Below, piece after piece: positions 39,974-49,343 of a DNA stretch of 64,000 nucleotides. The translations under genes were made by a program, and so were the position numbers. Source of the stretch: Cyclobacteriaceae bacterium. Lineage in GTDB: Bacteria > Bacteroidota > Bacteroidia > Cytophagales > Cyclobacteriaceae. The DNA lies in assembly GCA_027533395.1 (NCBI GenBank), contig JAPZUF010000014.1:52035-116034 (forward strand), written 5' to 3'. Every line of letters begins with the position of its first letter. The first letter of the stretch is position 1. Below the pieces are notes generated by a model, which was not told the DNA's origin, made no database searches, and saw nothing but the letters and a program-made list of their open reading frames with translations.

Positions 39974-40044
39974 GACTTGCAATTTATGTACACCAAAAAG
40001 TTAAAATCTGCATTAAAGCTTAAGAAAAACGGATTTTAAAAGCA

Positions 40045-40941
40045 TTAGGAAGCTACATGACGTGTTGACTTTCGCCTCAATAAATACATAAAAAATAATC
40101 CTATTAAGACAGTTATTAAAAGCGTTGTTAAATCCTCATACAAACGAGATTCGAATAACTTTATGTTCGAAATAACTCCTTCCTGAATGGAATTACCTGC
40201 ACCATGAGCAACCGCTGCAGGTATAAAGCTTTTACTCTTTATCGTTAACCAACCCATGAATAAAGAAGTTGCTATCAATTCTATCGGAGAGATAACGAAA
40301 CTTCCGAAAATAGGATACTCTGGAAAATTATAACCAACTAGTTGCGCAGGTAAATGCCACATCGACCATATAAAGCCTAGCAAAAATATTCCTTTTGTTG
40401 TCCCCAATCGCTCAGTTAAAATACTTTGAAAAAAACCACGCCATGCAAACTCTTCACCAGCTGCAGGAATACCATTGAATAAAGAAAAAACTATCGCAGT
40501 GAGTAAAATATTTAAAATAAACAAAAACCAATTCTGAGTTCCTGTCCCAAGTACAAATGGACCACCTGATATAGTTACTTGATTGGCATTAAAAACAAAC
40601 CAACCCGACTCACCCCAATTGTTAATTTGTGTAATAAAAAGAACCCCAAAGGCGATGATAGTTGGAACTACTGTTGCCAAAATGATATAGCCTAAAACCG
40701 AAAACTTTGGTTTCCACAAAACATACTTTCGAAGCGATTTATCTTTAACAAGAAAGATAATTGTAACTACAAGAGGAACGAACATGGTAAGTACTAACCA
40801 TATTTCAGCATCATCACTATTTATATCACCAGTTGCTAAATAAGCAAATATTTGAAGACTCCAACTGATTATAAAAATAGGAAGTAAGTAAAAAAGAATG
40901 GTTTTAGAAGTAGGGACTGATTGTTGATTTAGTTTCTCCAT
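40045..40941 (-). CDS. CPBP-family intramembrane metalloprotease (Abi/CAAX type)
   Basis: The 298-residue protein has about eight hydrophobic segments. The CPBP (Abi) motifs are present: GEEFAWRGFFQS (Glu-Glu and Arg, motif 1), SMWHLPAQL (motif 2 His) and AAVAHGAGNS (motif 3 His). Members cleave membrane substrates such as prenylated or signal-related peptides, or act in bacteriocin self-protection; the target here is unknown. The gene begins 3 bp after the GntR-type regulator gene on the same strand, so the two form an operon probably controlled by that regulator. Confidence 0.85.
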   Translation of the reverse strand: MEKLNQQSVPTSKTILFYLLPIFIISWSLQIFAYLATGDINSDDAEIWLVLTMFVPLVVTIIFLVKDKSLRKYVLWKPKFSVLGYIILATVVPTIIAFGVLFITQINNWGESGWFVFNANQVTISGGPFVLGTGTQNWFLFILNILLTAIVFSLFNGIPAAGEEFAWRGFFQSILTERLGTTKGIFLLGFIWSMWHLPAQLVGYNFPEYPIFGSFVISPIELIATSLFMGWLTIKSKSFIPAAVAHGAGNSIQEGVISNIKLFESRLYEDLTTLLITVLIGLFFMYLLRRKSTRHVAS

Positions 40942-40944
40942 TTT

Positions 40945-41565
40945 TTACATTTTAGATTTAATTTGGTTAAGTGTATGTAGCCAGTTTTGTTTTAAAATAC
41001 TTGACGCTAAATTATTATCTCCAGACTGGATTGCATTAATAATTTTTTGATGCTGATCAACGGATTCAATTGCGTAATCTACTTCTGATAGGTATGACTT
41101 TTCGTACGTAAAAATTCTAATTTTACAATCTCTAATTTTTTCCTGTACCATCTCATTATCATACAAACTCGTTAACTCTTCATGAAATGAGAAATCTGCC
41201 AATATCCTATCTAAAGTATTGCTTGCCTCTCTAAACTTGATTTGGCACGCAATTAAGGTTTTAATTTTTCTTGCATCGTAAATTGAATTTTCTACTGCTA
41301 AACATTCTAACGCTGCAATTAGCTCATACAAGTTTCTAGCCTCTCGCTGATCGGTGTTCGGAATGATAAATCCCCTGTTTGGAATAGCTTCAATGATTTT
41401 CGCGTACTCCAATTGCGTTAATGCTTCCCGAATGGGTGTTACGCTGCATTTCAATTTCTTAGCAAAATATGGAAGCGAGAGTCTATCACCAATATCTATT
41501 CTCCCGCTCATCAATTCCGCTAGAATGAAAGAACGTACTCGGTCACGTTGTATCTTTATTTTCAC
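40945..41565 (-). CDS. GntR-family transcriptional regulator (FCD-like)
   Basis: I use the GTG at 41565, giving 206 residues that begin VKIKIQRDRVRSFILAELMSG. The ORF extends to an ATG at 41643, but those 26 residues look non-conserved and would contain the 18-bp palindrome at 41582-41599. The winged helix is DRLSLPYFAKKLKCSVTPIREALTQLEYAKIIEAIPNRGF split over residues about 25-65; the rest is a helical effector domain of the FadR/FCD kind. It probably represses its own operon with the CPBP protease. The effector is not predictable. Confidence 0.85.
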   Translation of the reverse strand: MKIKIQRDRVRSFILAELMSGRIDIGDRLSLPYFAKKLKCSVTPIREALTQLEYAKIIEAIPNRGFIIPNTDQREARNLYELIAALECLAVENSIYDARKIKTLIACQIKFREASNTLDRILADFSFHEELTSLYDNEMVQEKIRDCKIRIFTYEKSYLSEVDYAIESVDQHQKIINAIQSGDNNLASSILKQNWLHTLNQIKSKM

Positions 41566-41581
41566 AGCGTAAAGGTAAATT

Positions 41582-41599
41582 AAAATCGTATACGATTTT
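41582..41599 (-). promoter_or_regulatory. Perfect palindrome, candidate GntR operator
   Basis: AAAATCGTATACGATTTT is an 18-bp perfect palindrome 17 bp upstream of the chosen GntR start. Its core TCGTATACGA fits the GT-N-AC pattern of FCD/FadR-type operators. Position and form suggest autoregulation. Confidence 0.65.
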
Positions 41600-41693
41600 A
41601 AAACTAAAAGGTTATTCTCTTTTTCTCTAACCTTACAAGACACTTGCTCGCGTCATTTGTTTTCATTTATTCCATAAAGCTCATTTAAATAAC

Positions 41694-41709
41694 TATACAA
41701 AAGTGTATA
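41694..41709 (+). promoter_or_regulatory. Inverted repeat upstream of dinB
   Basis: TATACA (41694-41699) and TGTATA (41704-41709) with spacer AAAG, in the 274-bp divergent region between the GntR regulator and dinB. Could be an operator for the translesion operon; a LexA-type identity is not supported. Confidence 0.35.
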
Positions 41710-41839
41710 TGCATGAAGTAATTATTCTGATAAGTATGATTTAAATATCTGATTAATAAATACTTAAATTATTTTATGAAACTAATATAAATAGTAATAA
41801 TAAAGATTTATAAACTATTTTATTTAGTTCATTTGTGAC

Positions 41840-43024
41840 ATGGATCGCAACATCATTCACATGGACCTCGATGCATTCTTTGTATCGGTAGAATGCAAAC
41901 TCAACCCGAAATTAAAAGGTAAACCGCTTATCGTAGGTGGCCACGGCAGGCGCGGTGTAGTGGCGGCCTGTAGCTACGAGGCGCGGCACTTTGGCGTACA
42001 CTCTGCCATGCCCATGTATTTGGCCATGCAGCTCTGCCCAGATGCCACTGTTATTTCCGGTGATATGGAAGCGTATAGCCAACACTCGCACCTGGTAACA
42101 GCCATCATTGCAGATAACGCTCCTCTATATGAAAAATCATCTATCGATGAATTCTACATCGATGCCTCCGGCATGGATAAATTCTTTGGCGCTTTTAAAT
42201 GGTCGCTCGAATTGCAACAAAAAATTGTGAAAGAAACAGGCCTGCCCATCTCTATGGCCATGTCGGCCAATAAAACAGTTTCTAAAATTGCTACGAAAGA
42301 ATTTAAACCACAGGCACACCACCGCATCGCACCAGGAGAAGAACAACCTTTTCTTGATCCGCTTCCGGTAGATCGTATTCCGATGTTGGGCAAACAAACA
42401 GCTTTGTTTTTAAAAGATATGGGCGTGCGCAAAGTAAAAACACTGCGCGAAATGCCGCTGAAATTATTAATCGGTGCTTTCGGAAAAAATGGTGTCAGTT
42501 TATGGAACAAAGCCCAAGGCATTGACAATACACCTGTTGTACCTTACTCCGAACAAAAATCTATTTCTACAGAATGTACATTCGAAGAAGATAGCATCGA
42601 CATCAAGCGCATGAAAACCATTCTTACCGCTATGGTAGAAAAAATTGCTTTTAAACTGCGCGAAGAAAAAAAGTTAACGAGTTGCATCACCGTAAAAATT
42701 CGTTATGCCAACTTCGATACCGAAACCAAACAAATACACATTCCTTATACTTCGGCCGATAGTGTTATCCTCAAAACTGTAATGGCTTTGTTCGATAAGT
42801 TGTATAACCGCAGAATGTTAATCCGGTTGATTGGTGTGCGTTTCAGCAACCTTGTGCATGGCAATCATCAAATTGATTTGTTTCAGGATACTACTGAATC
42901 TATTAACCTATACGATCGCATGGATTACATCAAGCATCGCTTCGGCACCGATAAGCTGATGCGCGCCAGCACACTCAACATCGATAAACGCGTGAAGATG
43001 AACATGAATGCTTTTAAAGGATAA
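41840..43024 (+). CDS. dinB: Y-family DNA polymerase IV (DinB-type)
   Basis: The 394-residue Y-family polymerase keeps its catalytic acids: MDLDAFFVSVE near residues 8-18 and SSIDEFYID at about 101-109. SMAMSANKTVSKIATKEFKP and a helix-hairpin-helix region (IPMLGKQTALFLKDMGV) follow, then a little-finger domain. It performs error-prone lesion bypass. Because the acidic residues are intact it is an active DinB-like enzyme and not a non-catalytic ImuB. Its stop codon overlaps the start of the DnaE2-type gene (TAATG). The pair is visibly richer in G+C codons (GCG, CGC) than the flanking genes. Confidence 0.93.
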   Translation: MDRNIIHMDLDAFFVSVECKLNPKLKGKPLIVGGHGRRGVVAACSYEARHFGVHSAMPMYLAMQLCPDATVISGDMEAYSQHSHLVTAIIADNAPLYEKSSIDEFYIDASGMDKFFGAFKWSLELQQKIVKETGLPISMAMSANKTVSKIATKEFKPQAHHRIAPGEEQPFLDPLPVDRIPMLGKQTALFLKDMGVRKVKTLREMPLKLLIGAFGKNGVSLWNKAQGIDNTPVVPYSEQKSISTECTFEEDSIDIKRMKTILTAMVEKIAFKLREEKKLTSCITVKIRYANFDTETKQIHIPYTSADSVILKTVMALFDKLYNRRMLIRLIGVRFSNLVHGNHQIDLFQDTTESINLYDRMDYIKHRFGTDKLMRASTLNIDKRVKMNMNAFKG

Positions 43025-46002
43025 TGTATCTGAATTGTCATACCTGGTATAGTTTTAAATACGGCACTTTATCGGTGCAACAGTTACTCAGCGAAGTAAA
43101 GCGTTGTGGTGTGCGCAAATTTGCATTAACAGAAATCAACAACACTGCTTCGTACATCGAACTGTTGCGCTTATGCAGCGAAATGCCTGACGAGAATAAA
43201 CCTGAACTTGCTTTGGGCATCGAGTTTAAGCAAGACAATACTTTTTGTTTTATTGCCTTGGCTAAAAACAACGCAGGCTTTGCTAACATCAACCGCTATC
43301 TCTCTGCGTTAAACAAACAAGGTAAAGAAAAACCTTTGCGTGCGCCTTTAATCGAAGATGTGTTTATCATTTATCCCTTAGGTCGTTACGAACCCGAAAC
43401 ACTTTTAGAACATGAGTTTATCGGAGTGAAAATCAACCAGGTAAACCAACTCATCACCAGTAAAACATACCCATCCTATTCACATAAATATGTGGTGTGG
43501 CATCCGGTAACTTTTGCCGACAAACAGGGCTACAACGTGCATCGCTTGCTCAGGGCAATCGATAATAATATTGTATTAAGTAAAATATCGAAATCACTTA
43601 CCGCGCAAGAAAACGAGGTGATGCTGAGCGAAGCCGAGCTATGCCAACACTTCAGTCGACTGCCTGCTATTCTCAACAATACAAAACGATTACTCAATGC
43701 CTGCTCCATCTCTTTCGAATTGCATCAGGATAAAAATAAAAAAACATTAACCGGCAGCGAAACTTCCGATTGGGATATGCTCGTAACAGAAGCCTGGGAA
43801 GGTTTTCAACAACGTTACGATGCTTCCGACCCTGTGATGCGCGAACGTTTTCAACGCGAACTCAACATCATACGCGAGAAAAATTTCTGCGCCTATTATC
43901 TCATCGCTTACGATTTAATACAATTTGCTAATGCCAGTGGTTTCGATCATGTGGGGCGAGGCAGTGGCGCCAACAGCATGGTTGCCTATTGTCTGGGTAT
44001 TACCAACGTTGATCCTATAGAATTAGATTTGTATTTCGAACGTTTCTTAAATTCCGAACGCACTTCCCCACCCGACTTTGATCTCGATTTTTCGTGGACC
44101 GACCGCAACGCCATCTACGATTATCTCTTTCAAAAATATGGACCCGATCATATTTGTTTGCTCGGTACGCACGTTACCTATCAATCGCGCTCGGTGTTGC
44201 GCGAATTAGGTAAAGTATTTGGTTTGCCTAAAGAAGAAATTGACGACATCGTAGAAAACCCACGCGATAACCTCAAGCGCGATCACATCCGCGAACTTAT
44301 TTTTCGCTATGCCGCTAAAATGGTAGAAATGCCCGCCAACGTATCCATACATGCAGGTGGCGTGCTTATCACTGAAAAACCCATCTATCAATACACTGCG
44401 CTGGAACTTCCGCCTAAAGGTTATCCTGTATCGCAATTTGATATGCACAATGCCGAAGATATCGGTATTTATAAATTTGATATTTTAAGTCAGCGCGGAC
44501 TGGGCCACATCAAAGAAAGTGTGCGCATTATCAAAAAAAATAGAAAGGAAGATGTAAGCATTTACCGTTTCGATGATTTTAAGAAAGATGAAAAAGTGCG
44601 AGAACTTTTGCGCAGCAGTCGCGCGATGGGATGTTTTTATGTGGAGTCGCCTGCCATGCGCCAGCTCTTAGGCAAATTACAATGCGAAGATTACCTCACA
44701 CTTGTAGCTGCTAGTTCCATCATCAGGCCGGGTGTGGCACAAAGTGGCATGATGCGCGCCTATATCGAACGCTTTCATACTGTACGCAACGGTGGTACAT
44801 ACGAATCCATTCACCCAAAAATGGATGAGTTGATGAAAGAAACTTATGGTGTGATGGTCTATCAGGAAGATGTGATTAAAGTAGCGCATCATTTCGCAGG
44901 ACTTACCTTAACACAAGCTGATGTACTGCGCAGAGGCATGTCGGGTAAATATCGCTCGCGCAAAGAGTTTGACAAAGTACGCGAAAGCTTTTTTGAGAAC
45001 TGCAAACAGCGTGGGTATGCAGATGCCGTTACCGACAGAGTTTGGTTTGAGATAGAAAGTTTTTCAGGCTACTCTTTTGCTAAAGGACACTCTGCCAGTT
45101 TTGCCGTAGAGAGTTACCAAAGTTTATATTTGAAAGCACATTACCCATTAGAATTTATGGTGGGTGTTATTAACAACTTTGGAGGGTTTTACAGCACAGA
45201 GTTTTATGTACACGAAGCCCGCATGAGTGGCGCTACCATACAAGCACCTTGTGTGAATAAAAGCGTACACCTCACCGATATTGAAGGCAGCAACATCTAC
45301 CTCGGTTTTATTCATTTAAAAGGTTTGGAAAGCAAACTGGCCAAAAGCATTGAACAAGATAGAAATGTATACGGACCATTTATCGGCATGGTTGATTTTT
45401 TAAGACGCTTGCAACCTAGCCTAGAGCAAGCACGCATTTTAATTCGCATTGGTGCTTTTCGCTTTACACAAAAAACAAAACAACAATTGTTGTGGGAAGC
45501 TATGCTCTACTTTAGCGAAGCAAAAAATAAAATACCTGTGCATGGCGAATTATTTGCTTTACCCGAAGGCAATTCGCAACTGCCAACGTTGGAGTATAAC
45601 CCGATAGAAGATGCTTTTGATGAAATTGAATTATTGGGTTTTCCGCTGTGCGATCCTTTTACCTTGTTGAAAACAACATATCGTGGCGATACTGTGGCTA
45701 ATGAACTGACACAGAAGTTAGGCCAAGAAGTAGCCATGGTTGGTTATTTGGTTACGACTAAAGATACACGCACCAAAAATAAAGACTTGATGCACTTCGG
45801 TACTTTTTACGATTGCCAAGGTTTAGTTTTTGATACGGTTCATTTTCCGGATACTGCGCGGCAACATCCTTTTCGTGGGCGCGGTTTCTATGGCATACGC
45901 GGCAAAGTAGTAGAAGATTTTGGCGTACCTATTGTGGAGGTACACAGCATGAAAAAACTACCGTTGATTAAGAAGGCAGAGTTGAGTGAGTTAGAACGAT
46001 GA
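43024..46002 (+). CDS. DNA polymerase III alpha subunit, DnaE2-like (error-prone)
   Basis: The 992-residue C-family polymerase has a PHP domain whose metal-binding motifs are degenerate (MYLNCHTWYSFKYG instead of H-S-H; ALTEINNTAS instead of TDHGN). The polymerase active-site aspartates are kept in SPPDFDLDFSWTDR (about 358-371), and GRGSGANSMVAYCLG and RGMSGKYRSRKEF are typical. It is shorter than replicative DnaE (about 1160) and matches the DnaE2/ImuC size class. Translationally coupled to dinB, it should extend past lesions as part of a mutagenic repair pair. No imuA/sulA-like gene lies beside it. The 447-bp gap downstream (46003-46449) holds only palindromic repeats. Confidence 0.9.
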   Translation: MYLNCHTWYSFKYGTLSVQQLLSEVKRCGVRKFALTEINNTASYIELLRLCSEMPDENKPELALGIEFKQDNTFCFIALAKNNAGFANINRYLSALNKQGKEKPLRAPLIEDVFIIYPLGRYEPETLLEHEFIGVKINQVNQLITSKTYPSYSHKYVVWHPVTFADKQGYNVHRLLRAIDNNIVLSKISKSLTAQENEVMLSEAELCQHFSRLPAILNNTKRLLNACSISFELHQDKNKKTLTGSETSDWDMLVTEAWEGFQQRYDASDPVMRERFQRELNIIREKNFCAYYLIAYDLIQFANASGFDHVGRGSGANSMVAYCLGITNVDPIELDLYFERFLNSERTSPPDFDLDFSWTDRNAIYDYLFQKYGPDHICLLGTHVTYQSRSVLRELGKVFGLPKEEIDDIVENPRDNLKRDHIRELIFRYAAKMVEMPANVSIHAGGVLITEKPIYQYTALELPPKGYPVSQFDMHNAEDIGIYKFDILSQRGLGHIKESVRIIKKNRKEDVSIYRFDDFKKDEKVRELLRSSRAMGCFYVESPAMRQLLGKLQCEDYLTLVAASSIIRPGVAQSGMMRAYIERFHTVRNGGTYESIHPKMDELMKETYGVMVYQEDVIKVAHHFAGLTLTQADVLRRGMSGKYRSRKEFDKVRESFFENCKQRGYADAVTDRVWFEIESFSGYSFAKGHSASFAVESYQSLYLKAHYPLEFMVGVINNFGGFYSTEFYVHEARMSGATIQAPCVNKSVHLTDIEGSNIYLGFIHLKGLESKLAKSIEQDRNVYGPFIGMVDFLRRLQPSLEQARILIRIGAFRFTQKTKQQLLWEAMLYFSEAKNKIPVHGELFALPEGNSQLPTLEYNPIEDAFDEIELLGFPLCDPFTLLKTTYRGDTVANELTQKLGQEVAMVGYLVTTKDTRTKNKDLMHFGTFYDCQGLVFDTVHFPDTARQHPFRGRGFYGIRGKVVEDFGVPIVEVHSMKKLPLIKKAELSELER

Positions 46003-46047
46003 TCTAGATTATTCGTTGTTTGTTGTTGGTTAATCGTTTTTCCGCCC

Positions 46048-46174
46048 TGTCAGGTGTTATCACCTTATAGATTCGGAATAACCTCAGCTGTTCGACATTT
46101 GTAATGTCGAACTTATCTTCTCTTGCCAAGATTAAAAATCCTTCGATGGAGCTTCCGAATTACAAATTCGGAAG
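46048..46174 (+). repeat. Cluster of REP-like palindromes
   Basis: Three elements in the 46003-46449 gap: a partial copy of the TGTCAGGTG-TTAT-CACC palindrome (46048-46064) also found at 61605 and 61689; a perfect hairpin GTTCGACATT/AATGTCGAAC (46090-46112, 3-nt loop); and another, CTTCCGAATT/AATTCGGAAG (46152-46174, loop ACA). None has a T run typical of a terminator. Confidence 0.75.
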
Positions 46175-46449
46175 AGCTGGTTCTTATGCTTATTTTTTTT
46201 TAAAATGTTGTAATTACCTTTTATTCAATTAATTTCATCATTCAAAAAGATGGGCTTTTATTTTATGCTACTAATAATATTTCTGTTTTTGCTTAATAAT
46301 GACGCGCTTCTTTTCTATTTTTTACATAACGTTAGCTTATTCTTACTTCAGAAACCTTTTATACATTCAGAAGTATTTTTAAAATCTTCATAAGATGTTT
46401 TATAATTTGAAATTGTTAATAGAAAATCTTTCGTTTTAATTGAGAATGT

Positions 46450-47166
46450 ATGAACCAAATATACCTAACTGTATTATTAACTTTAGTCGGCTACATATCT
46501 TCGTATGCTCAAATGCATGTGTCAGTTGGAACTTTTTATGGTGCTTACCAAATGGACGATTTAAAAGAATTTTTAAATAGTAATAGTACTGGGAATCAAC
46601 ATCCTGACATTAAAATAGCAAGCAGCTTTCCTCATTTTTGTGGAACAGAAGCTAAGTTGTATTTCGTTTTTAATAGGTTATCCGTAGGAGCTCAGGCATC
46701 ACTTTCTTCTACTGGTGGTAATGCTAATTTTGAAGATGCTAATACCCTACTTAAATATGATATTAGGATTAAGCACAAAGTTATTGGTATAGGGGCTGAA
46801 TATGTTTTCAATAAGAATCTTCAATCTCCATTTCACTATTTAATTTCAGTTCAAGCAGGATATGGATATAGTTTGTTAAATACAGAAGGTAAGGTTAAAT
46901 CTTCTCAATTTTCACCAGTTGTTATTACAAATGGAAAGTTTAAATCTGATCATTTTAACATTCAGCCTGGAATTGGTGTGAGGTGGCAATACAAGTATTT
47001 GTTTACAACTTTATTGGGTAGTTATTTTTTTGATTTTCAAGATTCAGCATTAGAACGCTACGATGAAAATGGCCCCCAACTTTATAGAAGAGTGGAAGCT
47101 GATTGGTCTGGGGTGCGCCTTTCTTTAAGCATTGGTATAAAAATTAATGAGAAGAAGAATCTTTAG
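46450..47166 (+). CDS. Secreted protein of unknown function, probable small outer-membrane barrel
   Basis: The 238-residue protein has a signal peptide (MNQIYLTVLLTLVGYISSYAQ). The mature part alternates hydrophobic and polar residues in strand-like stretches (KLYFVFNRLSVGAQAS, FHYLISVQAGYGYS, WSGVRLSLSIGIKI), suggesting an 8- to 10-strand barrel. I do not recognise the family. It stands alone after a repeat-containing gap. Confidence 0.6.
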   Translation: MNQIYLTVLLTLVGYISSYAQMHVSVGTFYGAYQMDDLKEFLNSNSTGNQHPDIKIASSFPHFCGTEAKLYFVFNRLSVGAQASLSSTGGNANFEDANTLLKYDIRIKHKVIGIGAEYVFNKNLQSPFHYLISVQAGYGYSLLNTEGKVKSSQFSPVVITNGKFKSDHFNIQPGIGVRWQYKYLFTTLLGSYFFDFQDSALERYDENGPQLYRRVEADWSGVRLSLSIGIKINEKKNL

Positions 47167-47238
47167 AATGATTAATACAGTCTTTATTTGTAAACCTTGC
47201 TCGATTGTTGAACTTACATAGGTGATTTTATATCTTGC

Positions 47239-47730
47239 ATGATGTTATTGCGCCCCAGTATTTTTTTATCACCACCTTTACTAGTAGCAGGTCTCAATAT
47301 CCAACTTAGTTTAACACAATATACTATTGCTTCGCTTTGGCAAGCATTTATGCCTATACGAAATTCTATTCCGAATACAATCAGTAATAATCTATTTTCA
47401 GTATCTGTTTATCCTGATTTATATTTTCAACAGTTTAATCCTGCAACACCTTATACTAAATGGGCTGCCGTACAAGTTGATTCATTTGATACAATTCCTC
47501 CGGCCTTTCAAACATTGCTCATTCCTGAAGGTTTGTATGCTGTGTTTCATTACAAAGGATTAAGCAGCGATATGTCCATCTTTTCATACATTTTTAAAGA
47601 GTGGTTGCCTTATTCTGGCTACGCATTAGATAATCGACCTCACCTCGAAGTATTGGGAGAAAAGTATAAAAACAATTCTCCTGACTCGGAAGAAGATATT
47701 TGGATTCCAATTAAAAAAGTAATTGATTAA
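47239..47730 (+). CDS. GyrI-like / AraC effector-binding domain protein
   Basis: The 163-residue soluble protein ends in the hallmark DNRPHLEVLGEKYKNN...EDIWIPI of stand-alone GyrI-like (SOUL/AraC effector-binding) domains, preceded by the strand LLIPEGLYAVFHYKG. There is no DNA-binding region. Such proteins bind small amphipathic compounds or hydrolyse cyclopropanoid toxins. Start assignment (ATG 47239) is plausible, but an ATG further in (about residue 34) is possible. No operon partner is clear. Confidence 0.75.
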   Translation: MMLLRPSIFLSPPLLVAGLNIQLSLTQYTIASLWQAFMPIRNSIPNTISNNLFSVSVYPDLYFQQFNPATPYTKWAAVQVDSFDTIPPAFQTLLIPEGLYAVFHYKGLSSDMSIFSYIFKEWLPYSGYALDNRPHLEVLGEKYKNNSPDSEEDIWIPIKKVID

Positions 47731-47768
47731 AATAATTATTGTTGGAATAAGATCTAATTTTAGTTGAT

Positions 47769-48263
47769 TTACTTTTGATGCTTTTCTCTCTTTAGTTCAA
47801 ATACAAAACAAGCAACGCCATAGAATACTCGCTCTTCTACAAACTCAAAGCCAAGTCTTTTATAAAAAGTATGCGCTCTTTTGTTTGTTTTAAGTGGATC
47901 GATTAAAATAGCATCTACTAACTCATTCTTAAAACATCTATCTATCGCCAGCTTCATCATCATTGTTCCATATCCTTGGTTTAAGTATGGCTCTTCTCCT
48001 ATCCAAATATCAATCGCTCTTTTATTGTGTGGAACATCGCCCCAATAATGACTTTCTTCTAATAATGGATCAATAATTTGTACAAAGCCAATTGGTTTTC
48101 CATTTAATTCTGCCATTAACTGTTCGCGCCATTCAAAATCTCTTGTAAGTTCTGTCCGCCAATTCCAGTCATCATCCGGATCACTATCGATAACATGTTG
48201 TTGGGTATCCCAATATTCCAGCAAAGCTGCGTCATCTATAGTTGCTTTTCTCAAATGAATCAT
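47769..48263 (-). CDS. GNAT-family N-acetyltransferase, AAC(6')-like
   Basis: From the ATG at 48263 the protein is 164 residues and starts MIHLRKATIDDAALLEYWD, a common beginning of RimJ/AacA4-type acetyltransferases; the ORF extends 17 residues further up without conserved sequence. Conserved features include IDIWIGEEPYLNQGYGTMMM (acetyl-CoA loop) and DPLKTNKRAHTFYKRLGFEF. It could acetylate an aminoglycoside or a metabolite or peptide amine; activity cannot be decided from sequence. It is convergent with the GyrI-like gene. Confidence 0.8.
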   Translation of the reverse strand: MIHLRKATIDDAALLEYWDTQQHVIDSDPDDDWNWRTELTRDFEWREQLMAELNGKPIGFVQIIDPLLEESHYWGDVPHNKRAIDIWIGEEPYLNQGYGTMMMKLAIDRCFKNELVDAILIDPLKTNKRAHTFYKRLGFEFVEERVFYGVACFVFELKREKHQK

Positions 48264-48385
48264 CTTGAAAAAATTAGTGCTATAAACCTTGATTACGAAT
48301 TTACTATTTTTCAATTATCTCTGCCACATTCCATTGCATTTTGCTTGTATCCATTATACATTAGCAAACTGATCCTTTACCAACT

Positions 48386-49291
48386 ATGCGTTCTAACAAT
48401 GCCTTAAAGACTTTTACTACCGGTAAGTCTTTCCAATCTTTTGTAAGTCTGATGATTATTTTGTGTTCCATCACTTTAGGTGTCGAAACCTTTTATCCCG
48501 AACATAAAGTGATTTTTGTCTTACTCGACTTCTTCTTTACCGTTTTCTTTGCTTTCGAAATTGTGCTACGAATTTTTGCAGCTTCTCCGCCCCTACAATT
48601 CTTTAAACTCTTTTCAATTCAAAACAAAAAAGTGAATGTAACTGATGAAGGTTTCTGGAATTGGTTTGACTTTGTGATTGTTTCCGTTTCTGTGGCCAGT
48701 TTGTTTGGTCATTTCTTTGAACATCCTGAGTTTTTAGTAGTGAGCCGTTTATTCCGCGTACTGCGTGTGCTTCGATTATTGGAAATCAGCAGTGAGCTAA
48801 AGGCTGTAGAGCAGAAAATTGTTTCGATCATTCCTACCATCTTTTCATTTGCTTTGTTGTTGGGCATCTTGCTATATATCTATTCTATTATCGGTATTTA
48901 TTTATTCAGCCATCATCAGTATGAAAGCGCTGATTTCTCTACCCTTGGCAATGCTTTTCTTTCCTTATTCCAACTCATGACTTTGGATGGCTGGAGTGAT
49001 ATGATGCACGCAGCAAGCAAACATTACGATAATAGTTGGTGGATAAAAGGATACTTTGTGAGTTTTGTTATCCTAACGGCTATCATCAGTTTTAATGTGT
49101 TTGTAGCTGTATTAACCTCTCAGGTACATGAAAAGGTAATAGAAGATCAAAAGCAAAATAAGAAACAGTTGAAGGACATCAAGGGTGAACTGGCAGAAAC
49201 CGAACAAGAAGTTCAACAAGGTTTTAAACAAGTGCTGTCTGAGTTACAAGCTTTACGGTCTGAGATTGAACAAATTAAAAAACAAAAGTAA
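48386..49291 (+). CDS. Voltage-gated cation channel, BacNav/Cav-like, filter TLDGWSD
   Basis: The 301-residue protein is a one-repeat six-helix channel. The S4 voltage sensor has four arginines spaced every third residue (R121, R124, R127, R130 in SRLFRVLRVLRLLE). The pore loop contains the filter T199-L200-D201-G202-W203-S204-D205. The S6 helix is ILTAIISFNVFVAVL, followed by a coiled coil (about 250-300) that would hold the tetramer together. Bacterial sodium channels usually have TLESWAS or a close variant; this filter has two acidic positions and Gly at position 4, as in calcium-selective channels. It probably conducts Ca2+ or Na+ across the inner membrane. Confidence 0.88.
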   Translation: MRSNNALKTFTTGKSFQSFVSLMIILCSITLGVETFYPEHKVIFVLLDFFFTVFFAFEIVLRIFAASPPLQFFKLFSIQNKKVNVTDEGFWNWFDFVIVSVSVASLFGHFFEHPEFLVVSRLFRVLRVLRLLEISSELKAVEQKIVSIIPTIFSFALLLGILLYIYSIIGIYLFSHHQYESADFSTLGNAFLSLFQLMTLDGWSDMMHAASKHYDNSWWIKGYFVSFVILTAIISFNVFVAVLTSQVHEKVIEDQKQNKKQLKDIKGELAETEQEVQQGFKQVLSELQALRSEIEQIKKQK

Positions 49292-49343
49292 ACTTGTCGT
49301 GTATACGACTACTTATTTCTTCATTTGATAATACCTTATCGCC

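Noticed and set aside
41644..41839. LexA box upstream of dinB
   Set aside because: The inverted repeat TATACA/TGTATA does not match a LexA consensus I can defend.
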